DNA from: Blasia pusilla
Taxonomy: Eukaryota; Marchantiophyta; Marchantiopsida; Blasiales
Reading direction: 5' to 3'
DNA: 64,000 nt
Assembly (NCBI GenBank): GCA_050084515.1
Contig: CM114273.1
Span: 29,140,001 to 29,204,000 of the forward strand
The notes below the pieces were generated by a model that made no database searches, was not told where the DNA came from, and saw nothing but the letters and a program-made list of their open reading frames with translations. This document shows, piece by piece, positions 11,866 through 23,404 of this stretch (the first letter of the stretch is position 1; each line of letters begins with the position of its first letter). The position numbers and the translations under genes are program-made.

Positions 11866-12748
11866 TATAGATAATATGGGAGAGGAGTGTGAAGTACTAG
11901 GATTAGAGAGCCAAAGAGAGAATAACTAGAAAGGGGGTAAAAAGTTGGAAGGAGTGTAATAATTGGAACCTTCAAACATATTTTATTTCAATTCATGCAA
12001 CAATACATGAAAATCTATATTATTATAGTAGAATACTCTTTCATTAAGAAAAATTTACATTTAAAATGGGACTTATTATTTTGAGAGTTAATTGTTACTC
12101 TCAAAATGGAATTACTCACCTTTTCCCACTAATTGATTGGAAAAGGTGTTATTATGAAAGAATGTTTTCTTGTTTCGCAACAAGAAAATATTTTTCATTT
12201 TGCGGGCAAGAAATAATTTTTTTTCGAAGAGGATTAGCTGCCCACTCGTCTAGTAGGAAGTAACTCGACTTCCCCCGAGTGAGAAACGGACCGGGGAAAT
12301 TTCGACCGAGGCTTCATTCGACGAAGAAAAGCTATCAACAAACAATACAGATTCGCCAGTGACGATCCATGCCTGCCTGCCTGGCAACTTCGCAGGATCG
12401 CTGCCTTCATCCGAACGACTCGCTGAATTGCTGAATCGGGTCAAAGATCGATCGCCTGTGTGTACATGGTGTCTGGAGCCTCCGCCTCGGCTCGAATCCA
12501 GGTCTTGAGGGCCTCGCCTGATCAGGGGAATTTCAGGGGGGCAGAGGAGGGCATGAGAGGAGGACGAGGGTGAGAGGTAATAGCTGAGAAGAGAAGAAGG
12601 ACGAGATCGATAGTTGCGCAGGAGAGAAGCAGTCGGATTGGGCTAGACGGAGGAGGAGGAGAAGGAGGAGGAGGAGGAAGGAGCGGGGTGGGGAGCTTCA
12701 TGAAAGTCCGGTCTGTGGAGCTGACGGAATTTCTTTGAGGGGTTAGTC
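11866..12748 (+). promoter_or_regulatory. Intergenic DNA and presumptive SRP19 promoter/5' leader
   Basis: AT-rich up to about 12240, then abruptly GC-rich. A purine-only GGA/GAGG-rich tract at about 12648-12690 lies just before the SRP19 start codon. Such tracts are common in plant 5' leaders. I cannot place the transcription start or a TATA box with confidence. Confidence 0.5.
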
Positions 12749-14140
12749 ATGGTCGACGCGTCAGGACCTCTGGATGTGTCGCGGTGGGTGATATTCTACC
12801 CGATTTACATCAATTCCAAGAAAACTTTGGCCGAGGGCAGGCGAATCAGCAGCAGCATTGGTGTGGAGAACCCCAACATCGTAGAGATTCATGATTGCTG
12901 TACTTACCTCAAGCTTCCCTGTCTGGTCGAGGTAAGTCATCTCTGTCTTTCTCTCGGCACTTCCAACTGGGAATACAGAAACTCAGGACATTGGGATGGC
13001 CTCCGGAAACTCCAATCACCCTCTTTTGTCAGCTCATGGAGTTGGTGTTGTCTGGTTAAATTTGTCCACTATAACTTACATGCCATGTAAGCTGTCCAGC
13101 GTCACCAAATCGATACTGCGATTCCTTGAGAGTTCTTTTACAAAACGTTTCGTGGTTTCTCGTCCTTCCTTAGGTTTATGTGCTTGCCCTTACCCTTTAG
13201 GTTAGACACAATCGTGCTCCAAAATCTTCAACTGCGTATTTGTCGTGATCTTCTGCTTCTGACGCTTGTGGTGGACTCGAAGGACCTCTATGCGAACGTC
13301 TATGGATCTGTATTTCAATCCTTTTTCCACTGTCTCTTGTCCTTTACCTGCATTTCTGAACTCCTGGTCCATAGTTTCAAGGCGATTCAACGGGACGCAT
13401 TGGGGATAACTTCTCGCTCTTTGGCCCACTGTTGCTCAGACGTATGGAGTCCTGGGCCTGGTTTACAAGATATGCTGGCATGTTGCGTTTCTTTTCGTGG
13501 TCTGGGGAAGAGTGCACCGCCAATCCTCATGCATTTTGAAGCTAGTGTGGTGTACTGTTCGGGCATGATGATGTCCACTCCACTTTACAATTCTCCTTTC
13601 GTGTGCATCAGCTGGATTACTTGGTACTGATGTGGGATGGAAATATTTCAATCTATCATTTTTGGGAGCTCTTGGTGTATGCGCTGTCCAAGCTAGAGGA
13701 TGATGTAGTAATTTTTTATGATCCTTTCATTGGCAGCCACATAAAGCTTACTCGAGAGACTTCATGCAAAGAGGGAGAGTGCGTGTGCAACTGAAAAGAG
13801 ATGATGGAACTCTTGTTAACCCTGCGATCCCATCAAGTAAGCTTTGGTTACTCCTCTCCCAGTGATTGAAGGAATGAAAGGATAAGAAATGTGAAATGCT
13901 ACTCAGAAGTTAGCCCTGGCAGGACCATCAGTCCATCACTGCTTCTATGTGTTCCTTCAATGAAATGGATTTTCTGACGGAACTAGAGTTGGTATCGTAG
14001 GAAAAGCGTTGATGCTGAAGGTGGCGGAACTGGTTCCAAAACATCAGGGTCGAACGAGCAAAAAGCAAGGAGATAGCTCAACATCCGCTGCTGCTGCCAG
14101 CACGGGGAAATCAGGGAAAAGTGGCAAAAAGAAGAAATAA
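12749..14140 (+). CDS. SRP19: Signal recognition particle 19 kDa subunit (SRP19)
   Basis: Exons 12749-12931, 13737-13836 and 14001-14140, with GT-AG junctions, encode 140 residues. SRP19 binds helices 6 and 8 of the SRP RNA and allows SRP54 to assemble, in the SRP that targets secretory proteins to the ER. The N-terminus has the SRP19 signature: RWVIFYPIYINSKKTLAEGR followed by ENPNIVEIHDCCTYLKLPC. Exon 2 encodes YSRDFMQRGRVRVQLKRDDG with NPAIPS. Exon 3 encodes KALMLKVAELVPKHQGR and a Lys/Ser/Ala-rich tail ending GKKKK. Length and order match plant SRP19. The start ATG is the first before the conserved block and follows a GA-rich leader. Intron 1 is 805 bp and holds only non-coding frames. 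No oddities were seen. Confidence 0.95.
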
Positions 14141-15733
14141 TGAACTCTCGTTGTCTGGATTTGGGCTAATTTTATCATCATCCCTGGCAGTTATAGGTGC
14201 ACTGGTCTGCTGGATTCTCAGAAGTATGTAGTCTAATTCCTTCAAGCATGATAAATTTTGTTACAAGATTTGCCTTCTTCAAATGTTGTGCAATGCTGTA
14301 TCTGAGATCGAGGCAGCTTACGGATGTATTTATTTATGCCATGTGCAAGCACGAATGATACAAAGGTGGCTGTTAGCGGGAGGCTTTCCTTAGTTAGTAG
14401 AGTGAAACGAAGTAAAGCCATGTCTTCATCTATTTTGAGTGAAGTGGATTTGTAGTGTACTCAGAGGTTTAATGTCGGCTGATTGCAATCAGTACTCTCT
14501 TCAAAGGTTGTGGTACTTGATACAGATTTGATGAATATTTTTCATCATTTGAGGCAGCTCAGTGGGCTCTACAGCTGACAATGACGCACCATGGTGAAGA
14601 TGGGCTGCAACCATGGTGCGTCATTGTGAGCTGTAGAGCTGGGTTATCAACTGTGGAGCTCCTTGTCTGCATCAGAAAACATCGCAGTTTTTTTTTTCTC
14701 TTGAATGGTTCTCATCTCGGTAACTTTGCTGGGAGTTCAAAGTTGAGGAAGGTACTCTTCCGCGATCTTTCACGATTAGTTACCTCAAATAGTAGAGCTG
14801 CAAAGCTCTACTGTTTGTCTGCTGCGGTTAGCTGACAAGCGATCGTCATCTAACCAATTGGAACCAATCATATCAGTCATGTAACTGCAGTGGTTAGATG
14901 GAGACCATTCATATCAGTCATGTATTAGTTGTTCTGTGGGGATTCTGTGGCAGTTACAATGCCTCCTGATAACTGGGTTTTATTTAGTGCCAGATCGAAC
15001 TCGAGGACATATTTCTTTCCTGCACTGGCATAGCTCTAAAACTAAGAATCTTTCTTTATGCTTAAGTTAGAACTCCAATCAAAGTCCAACCATCTTTGCT
15101 AGTAATGCAGGCAACGAATTAACATTGATGTTGGCAGGTCAGGCTGTTTGGCAATGGCAGTGTGTGGGGGCTGTCTTGCCCCAAAGGGATGTTGGAACCC
15201 ATGTGCATCATTGGTAAGATTGATCAAGTCAGTAGCACAACTAGCACTGGATCAAGGCAACATTTCAGTTTGGACTACTAACACCTGTAAGAGATTACAA
15301 GTGTGATGTCAGCCACAGGCCAACCTTGGGAATTAAAACGAGGATAACCCTCACACAAGAAATGTTAATTGAACAAAAAAAAGTGAACACAATGGAAAAT
15401 GAACTCTTGGAAAGAGCATCTCCAACAAGAGCAATTAGTGGACTGTGGTTAGTGATAATTTAAATTATCTATCATTGGTGTAAAAGTATGATTAATGATG
15501 TAATTATCTTAAAGTTGTGAAGTTACAATATGAACTAATTTTGAATGATTCTATTGGTTGAGATAAGAAGGCAAGTGATTCTATAGGTTGAGAGTGTCAA
15601 ATATCAATAGGAGGGGCATTTTGCAATAAAAATATATACAGAAGAATCCAAATGTTGATTGTGTGTAAGGTCATAGTTGGTCTTATTAGAAAGGGAACAA
15701 CTTTCATTTGAGAAAATTTAATTAATCTGATGA
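14141..15733. other. Intergenic DNA downstream of SRP19
   Basis: No gene recognised. It includes the SRP19 3' flank, the hairpin at 14567-14638 and a short direct repeat of 'catatcagtcatgta' near 14868 and 14911. From about 15470 it has degenerate segments resembling the interiors of the mini-Helitrons ('tctattggttgag', 'gagagtgtcaa'). Confidence 0.4.
14567..14638. repeat. Near-perfect 29-bp inverted repeat (hairpin)
   Basis: Arms 14567-14595 and 14610-14638 are complementary at 28 of 29 positions, with a 14-nt loop. The arms start CTCTACAGCT and contain GACGCACCATGGT. It lies about 430 bp downstream of the SRP19 stop codon. The size and pairing would suit a small-RNA precursor, a folded 3' UTR element or a small foldback insertion. 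The sequence does not decide between these. Confidence 0.7.
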
Positions 15734-15969
15734 TCTATACTATTAACATAGGAGTGGTTTTTCAATGCCACACGTTGAAATTGGCATGGTAGGGGAGGGG
15801 GTACAGGAACGGCTAGGAGGAGGGGGCATTCAAGTAAGGGTGCTTTTGGGGTAGGGGAGGGGGCCATTCAAGTAAGAGGTCTTTAGGCGTAGGGGGAGGG
15901 GAGGTCAAGCAACGGTGCTTTAGGGGTAGGGGATCGGGGCATTCAAGTAAGAGGTCTTTAGGGGTAGGA
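15734..15969 (+). mobile_element. Truncated Helitron 5' end with internal minisatellite
   Basis: Begins TCTATACTATTAACATAGG directly after an A, a Helitron-type 5' end in the plus orientation. No CTRR 3' end with hairpin was found before the LTR that starts at 15970, so the element seems truncated or interrupted there. Between about 15816 and 15968 three to four imperfect repeats of 'cattcaagtaagaggtcttt' alternate with GGGGTAGGGG. Confidence 0.5.
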
Positions 15970-16559
15970 TGTCACGTCATTTTAGGATAGATCCATGGGA
16001 TCTAATAGAGCGCCTTCATGAGTAGTGGAGGACACGCCTAATAGGTCGAGGGTGACTTGAGATAGCAGGTTTCCCCTTCGTTTCGGCTCATTTGGAGCCA
16101 TATTGAGGAACTTACTATTTTAGGTAAGTACCATTTTGAGTATATGATCGACTTACTATTTTTGGTAAGTGGCCTTTGACCTCCTACATCAGATCAAGAG
16201 CCAAGGAGGTGACCTGGGAGAATAGGTTACCATGGAGAGAGCTTGGGAGAGGGGAGGGGTATACCTCAAGGAGAGAGTGCACTCTCATTCTCTCTTTGTT
16301 GAACCTCTTGGCATGAGGCGGCAGAGTTATGATATCTTGTCTTGTGAGTGTAACCCAAGCCTCTCATTAGGAGAGTGGGTTTGGTTTGACATGAGAGAGA
16401 GTGCACACCTTTGAGAGCTATGGTGTGAGATGGTGGAGAGAGAGATTGGATCTTACTTTACAAAGAGAGAATGAGAGAGTGAGAGAGTTTCATGGTGGAG
16501 CTCGTTGGTCACTCGTTGTTTTTGCAGGTTGGGGACCGTGTTCCCTGTTCAACGGCTCA
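15970..16559 (+). mobile_element. Ty3/gypsy LTR A (plus orientation)
   Basis: A 590-bp LTR starting TGTCACGTC and ending in CA (CAACGGCTCA), followed directly by TGGGAGTG, a plausible start of a primer-binding site. Four more copies lie at 23405-24055 (-), 28667-29183 (+), 29318-29930 (-) and 30485-31085 (+). It contains TC/GA-rich tracts and a short open frame that is not a gene. It is followed by gypsy leader and gag sequence in the same orientation. Confidence 0.8.
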
Positions 16560-17387
16560 TGGGAGTGCTCACCGGAGCAAGGGCTGCTTTCATTATTCTT
16601 TGCATTTGCCGATTTTTCGTGTGGAAGAGTGGCGCGCGAAAGCGTTGTCCAATTTCTGATAGGGATTGAGTATGGGGGCGGGTTGCCCCATGCTGGTGCT
16701 CTCGGGAGCACCATGTAACTTGCTGATTTGTATTTTTACAGATGTTACATTTTCGCTGGTAGAAATCAGCGCGGGAGCGTTGTCGAATTTTGTGTAGGAG
16801 AAAGAGACATTGGGCTTTACGACAGTCCCTGTCAGTTTTTACTGAAATGTCCGATTCTAAATATTTTTTGATGCTGGTGTAGATCGTGAAGCTCTGCACG
16901 CTGTGCAACAAACAGTGCACAATTTGGAGTTGCGAGCAAAAAGTTATGGTCAATCTTGTAAAGCTGCCATTGCTAGGCGATTTTTAGGGTTAAATCGTGC
17001 AAATCCTAAATCAGCCGTCACACCGGCGGCGGCCGTCGCCATCATAGTCACCGTCAACGGTCAACGGTCAACCGTCACCGTCGAAGGTCAACCGTCATCG
17101 TCATCGGTCGGCCGTCACTATCAGCGGTCAACCGTCACTGTCAAGGGTCCACCGTCCATTGTCCACCCTTTGGGTGCCATTGCCGCAATTACGGAGTCGA
17201 GGGTCTTCCATGACGTTCGTAGATTTCTTGACTTGCGTCGCCACCTAAACCAACGAAAATGTAACATCTGTAAAAATACAAATCAGCAAGCTATATGGTG
17301 CTCCTGAGAACACCAGCATGGGGCAACCCGCCCCCATACTCAATCCCTATAAAAAATTGGACAGCGCTTCCGCGCACTACTCTTCCA
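16560..17387 (+). repeat. Gypsy leader with GGTCAACCGTCA-type minisatellite and foldback
   Basis: Untranslated leader of the gypsy family, repeated at 22840-23404 (-) and 24056-24710 (+). Positions 17036-17160 are an irregular minisatellite of GGTCAACCGTCA-like units. Positions about 17248-17387 are an inverted copy of about 16619-16759, so this copy folds back on itself before joining gag sequence at 17388. A small hairpin (GGTGCTCTCGGGAGCACC) lies near 16697-16715. Confidence 0.65.
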
Positions 17388-18778
17388 CTAGTGATGTTTT
17401 AGGAGGGGTCACTCGCACGGGAGCAATTGCACCGTCTAGTCGTGTTCGTCCCAGGTTCAACCCTGTGGTTGAGTTCTTTGCTGAGTTGAGGGCGAGCTAC
17501 CAGGGGGTACGGACGGAGAAGTTGCGGAGCATCCACGACTTCCAGAGGCGCTCGGGTGAGAGTTTGCGTGAGGCTTACACTCGCTTGCGCCGGATTGATC
17601 AACGTCACTCGGGGGACAGAGGCTCGAGCTATCCGGTCATGGTACGCGATCTTTGGACCGGACCCTCTGACACTAAAAGTGCGGGGGGGTGCTTCTTATG
17701 AACACCTCCTCTACGTTGAAGATGTTTTAGGACCGCCGAGAACATTGAGCGCAACATGGCGGAGGAGAGCGTAACCACCATGGGTTCTGGGCGAGAGCAG
17801 TCCCGATTGTCTGCACCACCTGTGCAACAACGTGGACTCCGATATAGGTCGAGTGTGGCACCACGAGCTCAGGGAGGATATCGGGAGGCCGTGCCACAAA
17901 GACTGCGCCTTCATATGCGGCTTAGTAGCGGCCGCCTACTATTACTTGTTGGTCATGTGGTGGAGCCCATCATCAGCGCAATTGCACTCGCCGTGGTCAT
18001 GGGCGTGTGCCTCAAAGATGGAGGAGGAGATGGTGCTTTGCACCAGGAGGTTATCGGTGTGACTATTGTCGAGGTATGATCATACACGCGCCAGGTGTTT
18101 TAGTTTACATCTGAGTTACGCCTGGACCGAGGGCCGAGAGGGCACCAGAGCGAGTAGCCGGTCGGGTGGGCCTAGAGATCGTGCTCGGTGGTCTCGTTGG
18201 GGGACGAGGAGCGGAGTTGCCCGACAGGTGGTGGAGCCGCTGTGGAGGAGGTAGAGTACCACCACCTAGACGCGCCGAGGAGATGCGGACGTGAGGCCGG
18301 GATGGTCGCTTTCGATACAATAAAACTACAAGAGCAGATTGCCGCTATGGCATTGAGGTTACCCGATGCCGGATCCGCGGGCATCGACATCATATGGAGC
18401 GCCAGAGATCCGGAGGATCCTGGATGGATGTCGGGGTTGCCAGATAGAGGCCGCCGCGATTGTAGACGCATGGAGCAGCCGCAGAGTTGATCCACAATGG
18501 GGAAGCCGGAAGACGATTAGATTTCCTCGGTCTTTCACGTTAAACCGAGCGATAAGGACCCCATCGATGGGTCCTCATCAAAGTTCATGGAGAGTTGGTA
18601 ATGTTGTTGGTGTGCAAGCACGAGGGCGATGGGAGAAGCGAAAGGCGACTCCTATTGTTGATGCTCGGGAGGGGCATGTGTCAAGCACGTTGTTGGGGGC
18701 CGCCACCGTTGTGTACCGCACTCCTTTATTTTCTGTTTCCGATGTTGTGACGTTGGAGGGTACGCCACGAGGCTTTTT
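17388..18778 (+). pseudogene. Ty3/gypsy gag fragment, element 1
   Basis: Frame-broken gag related to the better copies at 21074-21751 (-) and 25475-26447 (+). Visible blocks are FNPVVEFFAELRASYQGVRT, EKLRSIHDFQRR with RLRRI, and GGCFL. Around 18056-18110 there is a damaged CCHC knuckle (CDYC, then a small deletion that removes the His-Cys half). It continues to 18778, in the region that reads GTPAEAF in the other copies. There the sequence switches to the inverted copy, element 2. Several frameshifts and stops make it non-functional. Confidence 0.75.
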
Positions 18779-19023
18779 CGACCGCCGCTTCCTGCGCCTT
18801 CAACAACGAAATATCCTCGGTAGGGAACTCGATACCCTCAGACAAGGACGCAGCATAATAAGTCGGGAAAACGTAGTCGTAACTGCGCCACGTGTCGTAG
18901 TGAGACGCGCCTCGCAACATCATCACTCTCCACAAACAGGTACTGTTGTACTCGCAATCCTGCCTGCAAAACATCAGCTAACCCGGTGCTAATCCCTCCA
19001 AAGAGATCTAACACTCAAATACC
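18776..19023 (-). pseudogene. DNA cytosine methyltransferase N-terminal fragment in gypsy element 2
   Basis: On the minus strand, directly after the protease region, the frame reads VLDLFGGISTGLADVLQAG, then VQQYLFVESDDVARRV, RHVAQLRLRF and PDLL. This matches the start of Dnmt3-like C5-cytosine methyltransferases: motif I (the S-adenosylmethionine-binding DLFxGI loop with the TGL that follows) and the motif II/III region. It is interrupted by a TGA in place of an expected Arg codon just before VLDLF, and breaks down after PDLL. The catalytic PCQ motif is missing because the copy ends at the inversion junction near 18776. An equivalent fragment lies at 28420-28652. The family call rests on motif resemblance read by eye. 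Confidence 0.7.
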
Positions 19024-20253
19024 CTCCTCCGGGGTACACCACACGATGGGTGTGGTATCCAAGGGTGTCATCGTAGCACTCCCTGCTACCTCGGGTTCCT
19101 CAAACCCGTCACGCTCCGATGCAAACGCCTCGCTCCACGCGGTCTGCACGTGCTCATCTGCCAATTGTCGAAGCTCCTCAGTCGAGCCCCACATCGGCAC
19201 CTCTCCTCCACGCAATGATGCACCTACCATAACACTCCTCTCCATAGAAATGTAAGGAATGGGAGTATCCTCTGCATGGACATGTCCCTCAATCAAATCA
19301 CTAGGCCAAGTGATGGCACTGCTAAATGCTGCTAAGGTTGCCATCTCTCCTGGCCGTTGCTCGATCACTGCACTTGTGAATCGAACGGGTAATGAAGTAA
19401 GGCGCCCATCACCTAACTGCCATCCTCGTCTGTAGGACGCTGACTCCTCCCAGTAATCCAGGGAAAACCCCATCGGGTATAACACTGCTCCACCAACCAA
19501 GACGTCGTAGGACTCTACATCAATCACTATCGCCTTGGCGCACTACGAACTCATCGTAGGATGTCCGAAGCGAATCCTCACCACGACCTCTGCCGGATGA
19601 TATCTTGTGTGGTACTCGCTCCACCCAAGGATGTCTCAGTATCCGAATGGACAACGCGCCCACATCGCTCGCGTCAAGCCCAATCCCTCAATGACACTTT
19701 CCCCAACATCGGGGTTGCGCTCCTGAATCCAACAAGACGCTGCCGGACTAAAAGCTCTACCTCCAAGACTCACCAATTGGAAGACCTCTCCTCGGTTATC
19801 CAGCAACACAACACCAGGAGAAGCCATGGCACGCTCTATCGCGGGTCTAGTGGGCATCTCCGCCATTCTAGCAGCCGCACCCTGCCATGAATCTGACGTG
19901 GACGGTCCGAGCATCCGCTCCAAGGGCACGTCCATCACCTCCTCTACAATCACCTCTGAACGTGAGGTAGGAACTCCAACTCCGCGCTCACATAGCGACG
20001 CGGCCAGCCAAAATGCCTCGGCGGGCGTACCCCCCAACGTCATAACATCGGAAGCAGAAAATAAAGGAGTGCGGTACACAACGGTGGCCGCCCCCAACAA
20101 TGTGCTCGACACATGCCCCTCCTGAGCATCAAAAATAGGAGTCATCACACTTGCTTCTCCCATCGCCCTCCATGCCTGCATACCAACAACATCACCAACT
20201 CTCAAGGAACTTTGATGAGGACCCATCGATGGGGTCCTCATTGCTTCGGACAA
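19024..20253 (-). pseudogene. Ty3/gypsy aspartic protease region, element 2
   Basis: Minus-strand polyprotein segment. Around 19725-19745 it reads LLDSGAQP, the DSGA active-site motif of retroviral-type aspartic proteases. Downstream are VESYDVLVGGAVLYPMGFSL and DYWEESASYRRGWQ, then DHLIEGHVHAED-like and VQTAWSEAF blocks leading to the methyltransferase fragment. Upstream, 19636-20253 reads GGTPAEAFWLAASLCERGVG and SPGVVLLDNRGEVFQLVSLG. A frameshift follows DSGAQP. The gene order (gag, CCHC, protease, methyltransferase) is the same as in element 3. Confidence 0.75.
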
Positions 20254-20441
20254 CGTGAAAGACTGAGGAAGCCTAGTCGGTTTTCTGGCTTCCCCTCGCT
20301 ATGGATCCAACTGTGCGGATGCTCCATACGTCACAACTGCAGCGGCCTCCATCTTGGCAACCCCGCACATCCAACCAGGATTCTCCAGATCTCTAGCTGC
20401 TCCATATGATGTCGATGCCACGGATCCGGCATCGGGTAACC

Positions 20442-21751
20442 TCAATGCCATAGCGGCAATCGCTCCTCAGAGGCTGCCAGATCTCGAGCACCATCCCGCC
20501 TCACGTCCGGCGTCTCCCTCGGCGCGTCGAGGTGGTGGTACTCTACCTCCTCCATAGGCAGCACCACCACCCTGTCGGGCAACTCCAGCTCCTCGTCCCC
20601 CAACGGGACCACCTGGTGCACGATCTCTAAGCCCACCCGGACTGGCTACTTGCTCTAGTGCCCTCTCTGGCCCTCGGTCCGAACGTAACCCAAGATGTAA
20701 ACTGAAACACCTGGCGCGTGTATGACCATACCTCTGACAATAGTCACACTGATATCCTCTTGGTGCAGCACCATCTCCTCCTCCATGCTGAGGCATACGT
20801 CCATGACCCTGACGAGTGCAATGGCGCTGATGATGGGCTCCACCACATGACCAACAAGTAATAGTAGGCGGCTGCTATTGAGCCGCATATGAAGGCACAG
20901 GTCTCTGTGCCACGGGCTCCCGGTATCCTCCCTGAGCTCGTGGTGCCATGGTTGACCTATCTCGGAGTTCACGTTGCTGCACAGGTGGTGCAGCCAATCG
21001 CGACTGCTCTCGCCCAGAACTCATGGTGGCTACGCTCTCCTCCGCCATATTGCGCTCAATGTTCTCGGCGGTCCTAAAAACATCTCTCAACGTAGGGGGA
21101 GGTGTTCATAAGAAGCACCCCCTCCCGCACCCGTGGCCGAAGGGTCTGGTCCAGCATCGCGTACCATGACTGGATAGCCTGAGCCTTTGTCACCCCCTGA
21201 GTGACATTGATCAACCGGCGCAAGCGAGTGTAAGCTTCACGTAAACTCTCACCCGGGCGCCTCTGGAAGTTGTGGATGCTCCGCAACTTTTCCGTCCATA
21301 TCCCTTGGTAGCTTGCCCTCAACTCAGCAAAGAACTCAACCACGGGGTTGAACTCGGGACGAACCCGACTAGACGGTGCAGCTGCTCCAGTGCGAGTGAC
21401 GCCTCCTAAAACATCACCAGTGGAAGAGGAAGTAGCCTCTCCTGACTCCTCCTCCTCATCTGGGAACGGCTCCATCCATGACACATAGTGTGGGTCGTAG
21501 TAGAGTCGCCATGCCTCAATCTCCTGGGCATATCTGTGGGAAAACTCATGGTAATCATCCATGGGTGCCCCCTCTAAATGTCGGAACATACCATTCCATG
21601 CTGTAAACGGGTTGAACTCTCTAGAGTTCTTGGCCCGATGGGAGCCGCACCAACTCCTAAACTCTGCTATGAAATCGTGCAACTCAATCGTACCTACTAC
21701 ACCTGAAAACCTACGAGGTCTTCTACCCCGGTCGTCCATCTGTACGCCCAA
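20442..21751 (-). pseudogene. Ty3/gypsy gag with CCHC zinc knuckle, element 2
   Basis: The best-preserved gag of the three copies. From 21751 downward it reads GTIELHDFIAEFRSWCGSHR, FNPFTAWNGMFRHLEGAP, EIEAWRLYYDPHYVSWMEPF, FNPVVEFFAELRASYQGIWT and SYAMLDQTLRPRV-type gag core motifs as one 225-codon frame. After a frameshift near 21080 the zinc knuckle GYQCDYCQRYGHTRARC (CX2CX4HX4C) lies at about 20700-20760. Gag would form the particle core and bind the RNA. The upstream leader runs to 23404, where LTR D begins. Confidence 0.8.
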
Positions 21752-23404
21752 CTGGTAGGACCACTCACAATGTGTGGCGATGTGCTCACAAATTCCTCTA
21801 CATCCTCCCCCTCATCTGATGATGACATAGAAGGAGGTCGAGGTGGTCCCTAAAGTGAAGACACTCAGAACCTCACGCCACTCCGTGTAAAACCTCTAGA
21901 ACTACTCTCGGGTTCACCACCTCGCCTCTCAAAGTCTCGAACGCACACCGTGATGACCCTCGTGCCTTTCTCACCCGATCACTCTTGCCTCGCGAGTAAT
22001 CCCTCAATCACTCATCCCAAACATGCGGCACTCGATCTACACTCTCCCTCTCCGAGACATGTAACGTGCGCAATAAGCGGCGTGGTGCGGCAAATCGACC
22101 AGGCTATCATTTCATCGACAACCTACCCTCAACTCTGGACATCCTACACAGGTCTATATCCCCTAAATCACATACATAAATGATGCTCTCAGCATCCACA
22201 CACCCAATATCCCCAAATAAACTACCCAAATCCCAGAATCCCTCACACGTGCAGGGTAAAGGACTAGAATGGGTAACCTGAACACATGTCGATGTCGATC
22301 CTCAGCAACTATAAATCTTGACCCCAACTCGGTCGTGGAGACAACTCCTCCAATCAATCATACTGCTCCCATAGTGACGTTGCTCAAAACTCCTCGATAG
22401 ACGGTGCAGATCCAGCGGAACGGTGCGGCGTTGCATGCGGCAAGGCCCTCGATGATAGGATGCGGCACTTGGTGGCATACCCTCCTCAATCAACAATAAA
22501 CCCACACTCTGCTCCACAATTCCGGAGCGGCTCCGTGATCAAGACAGTGCGGTGCGGCCACGAGCGGCACGGCGCAGCAATCGGCGGCGCGCTGCGGCTA
22601 CGGGCGTCACGGCACGGTACCCGCTCGTCGTTGAGCAACTACCAATCACAACATAGCAGCAGGAAATCAAAACTCAAACACTATAACATGAGGTCATATG
22701 CCATCATAGGTTGATGATGGTGGCGGCCAAAACAAAGTACGTGATGGCGACGCAAGTCTGAGAATCAACGAACGTTGTGGAAGACCCTTCACTTCGTAAC
22801 GGCGGCAATGGCAACCAAGGGTGGACAACGGACGGTGGACCATTGACGGTGACGGTTGACCGTTGATGGTGAAGGAAAAATGGTGATGGTGATGGTTGAC
22901 CCTTGATAGTTGACGGTGACTATGACGGCGGCACGCCGCTGGTGTGGCGGCTGGTTTAGGGTTTGCACAATTTAACCCTAAAAATTGCCTAGCAATGGAA
23001 GTTTTGCAAAATTGACCATAACTTTTTGCTCACAATCTAAATTGCACATTGTTTGTTGCACAGCGTGCACGGCTAGATGATGTACGCCAACATCAAAAAA
23101 TATTTGGAATCGGACATTCCAGTAAAAACTGACGGGGATTGTCGTAAAGCCCAATGTCTCTTTCTTCTACCCAACATTCGGCAGCGCTTCCGCGCTGATT
23201 CCTCTCAACAAAAAAGTAAAACCTGTAAAAATGCAAATGAGCAAGTGACATGGTGCTCCTGAAAGCATCGGCATGGGGCAACCCGCCCCCATACTCAATC
23301 CCTATCAGAAATTGGGCAGTGCTTCCGCGCGCCACTCTTCCACACGAAAAATCGGCAAATGCAAAGAACAATCCAAGCAACCCTTGCTCCAATGAGCACT
23401 CCCA
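21752..23404 (-). other. Gypsy 5' leader, element 2
   Basis: Non-coding stretch between gag and LTR D on the minus strand. It carries the family leader with a GC-rich 'cggcacgg' tract near 22545-22640 and the GTTGACGGTGAC-type minisatellite near 22820-22940. A palindrome-containing tract near 23160-23345 matches 16619-16759. No gene other than possible upstream gag codons is supported. Confidence 0.6.

Noticed and set aside
13178-13651. Overlapping frames on both strands inside SRP19
   Set aside because: They lie in intron 1 between two exons that match SRP19, and they contradict each other.
16232-16414. Small open frame of the type starting MERAWERGG, also seen in the other LTRs
   Set aside because: It lies inside the gypsy LTR and recurs only because the LTR is repeated.
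18188-18992. Plus-strand frames of 100-208 codons
   Set aside because: They are shifted or antisense readings of gag and methyltransferase pseudogene sequence; the conserved motifs are in other frames.
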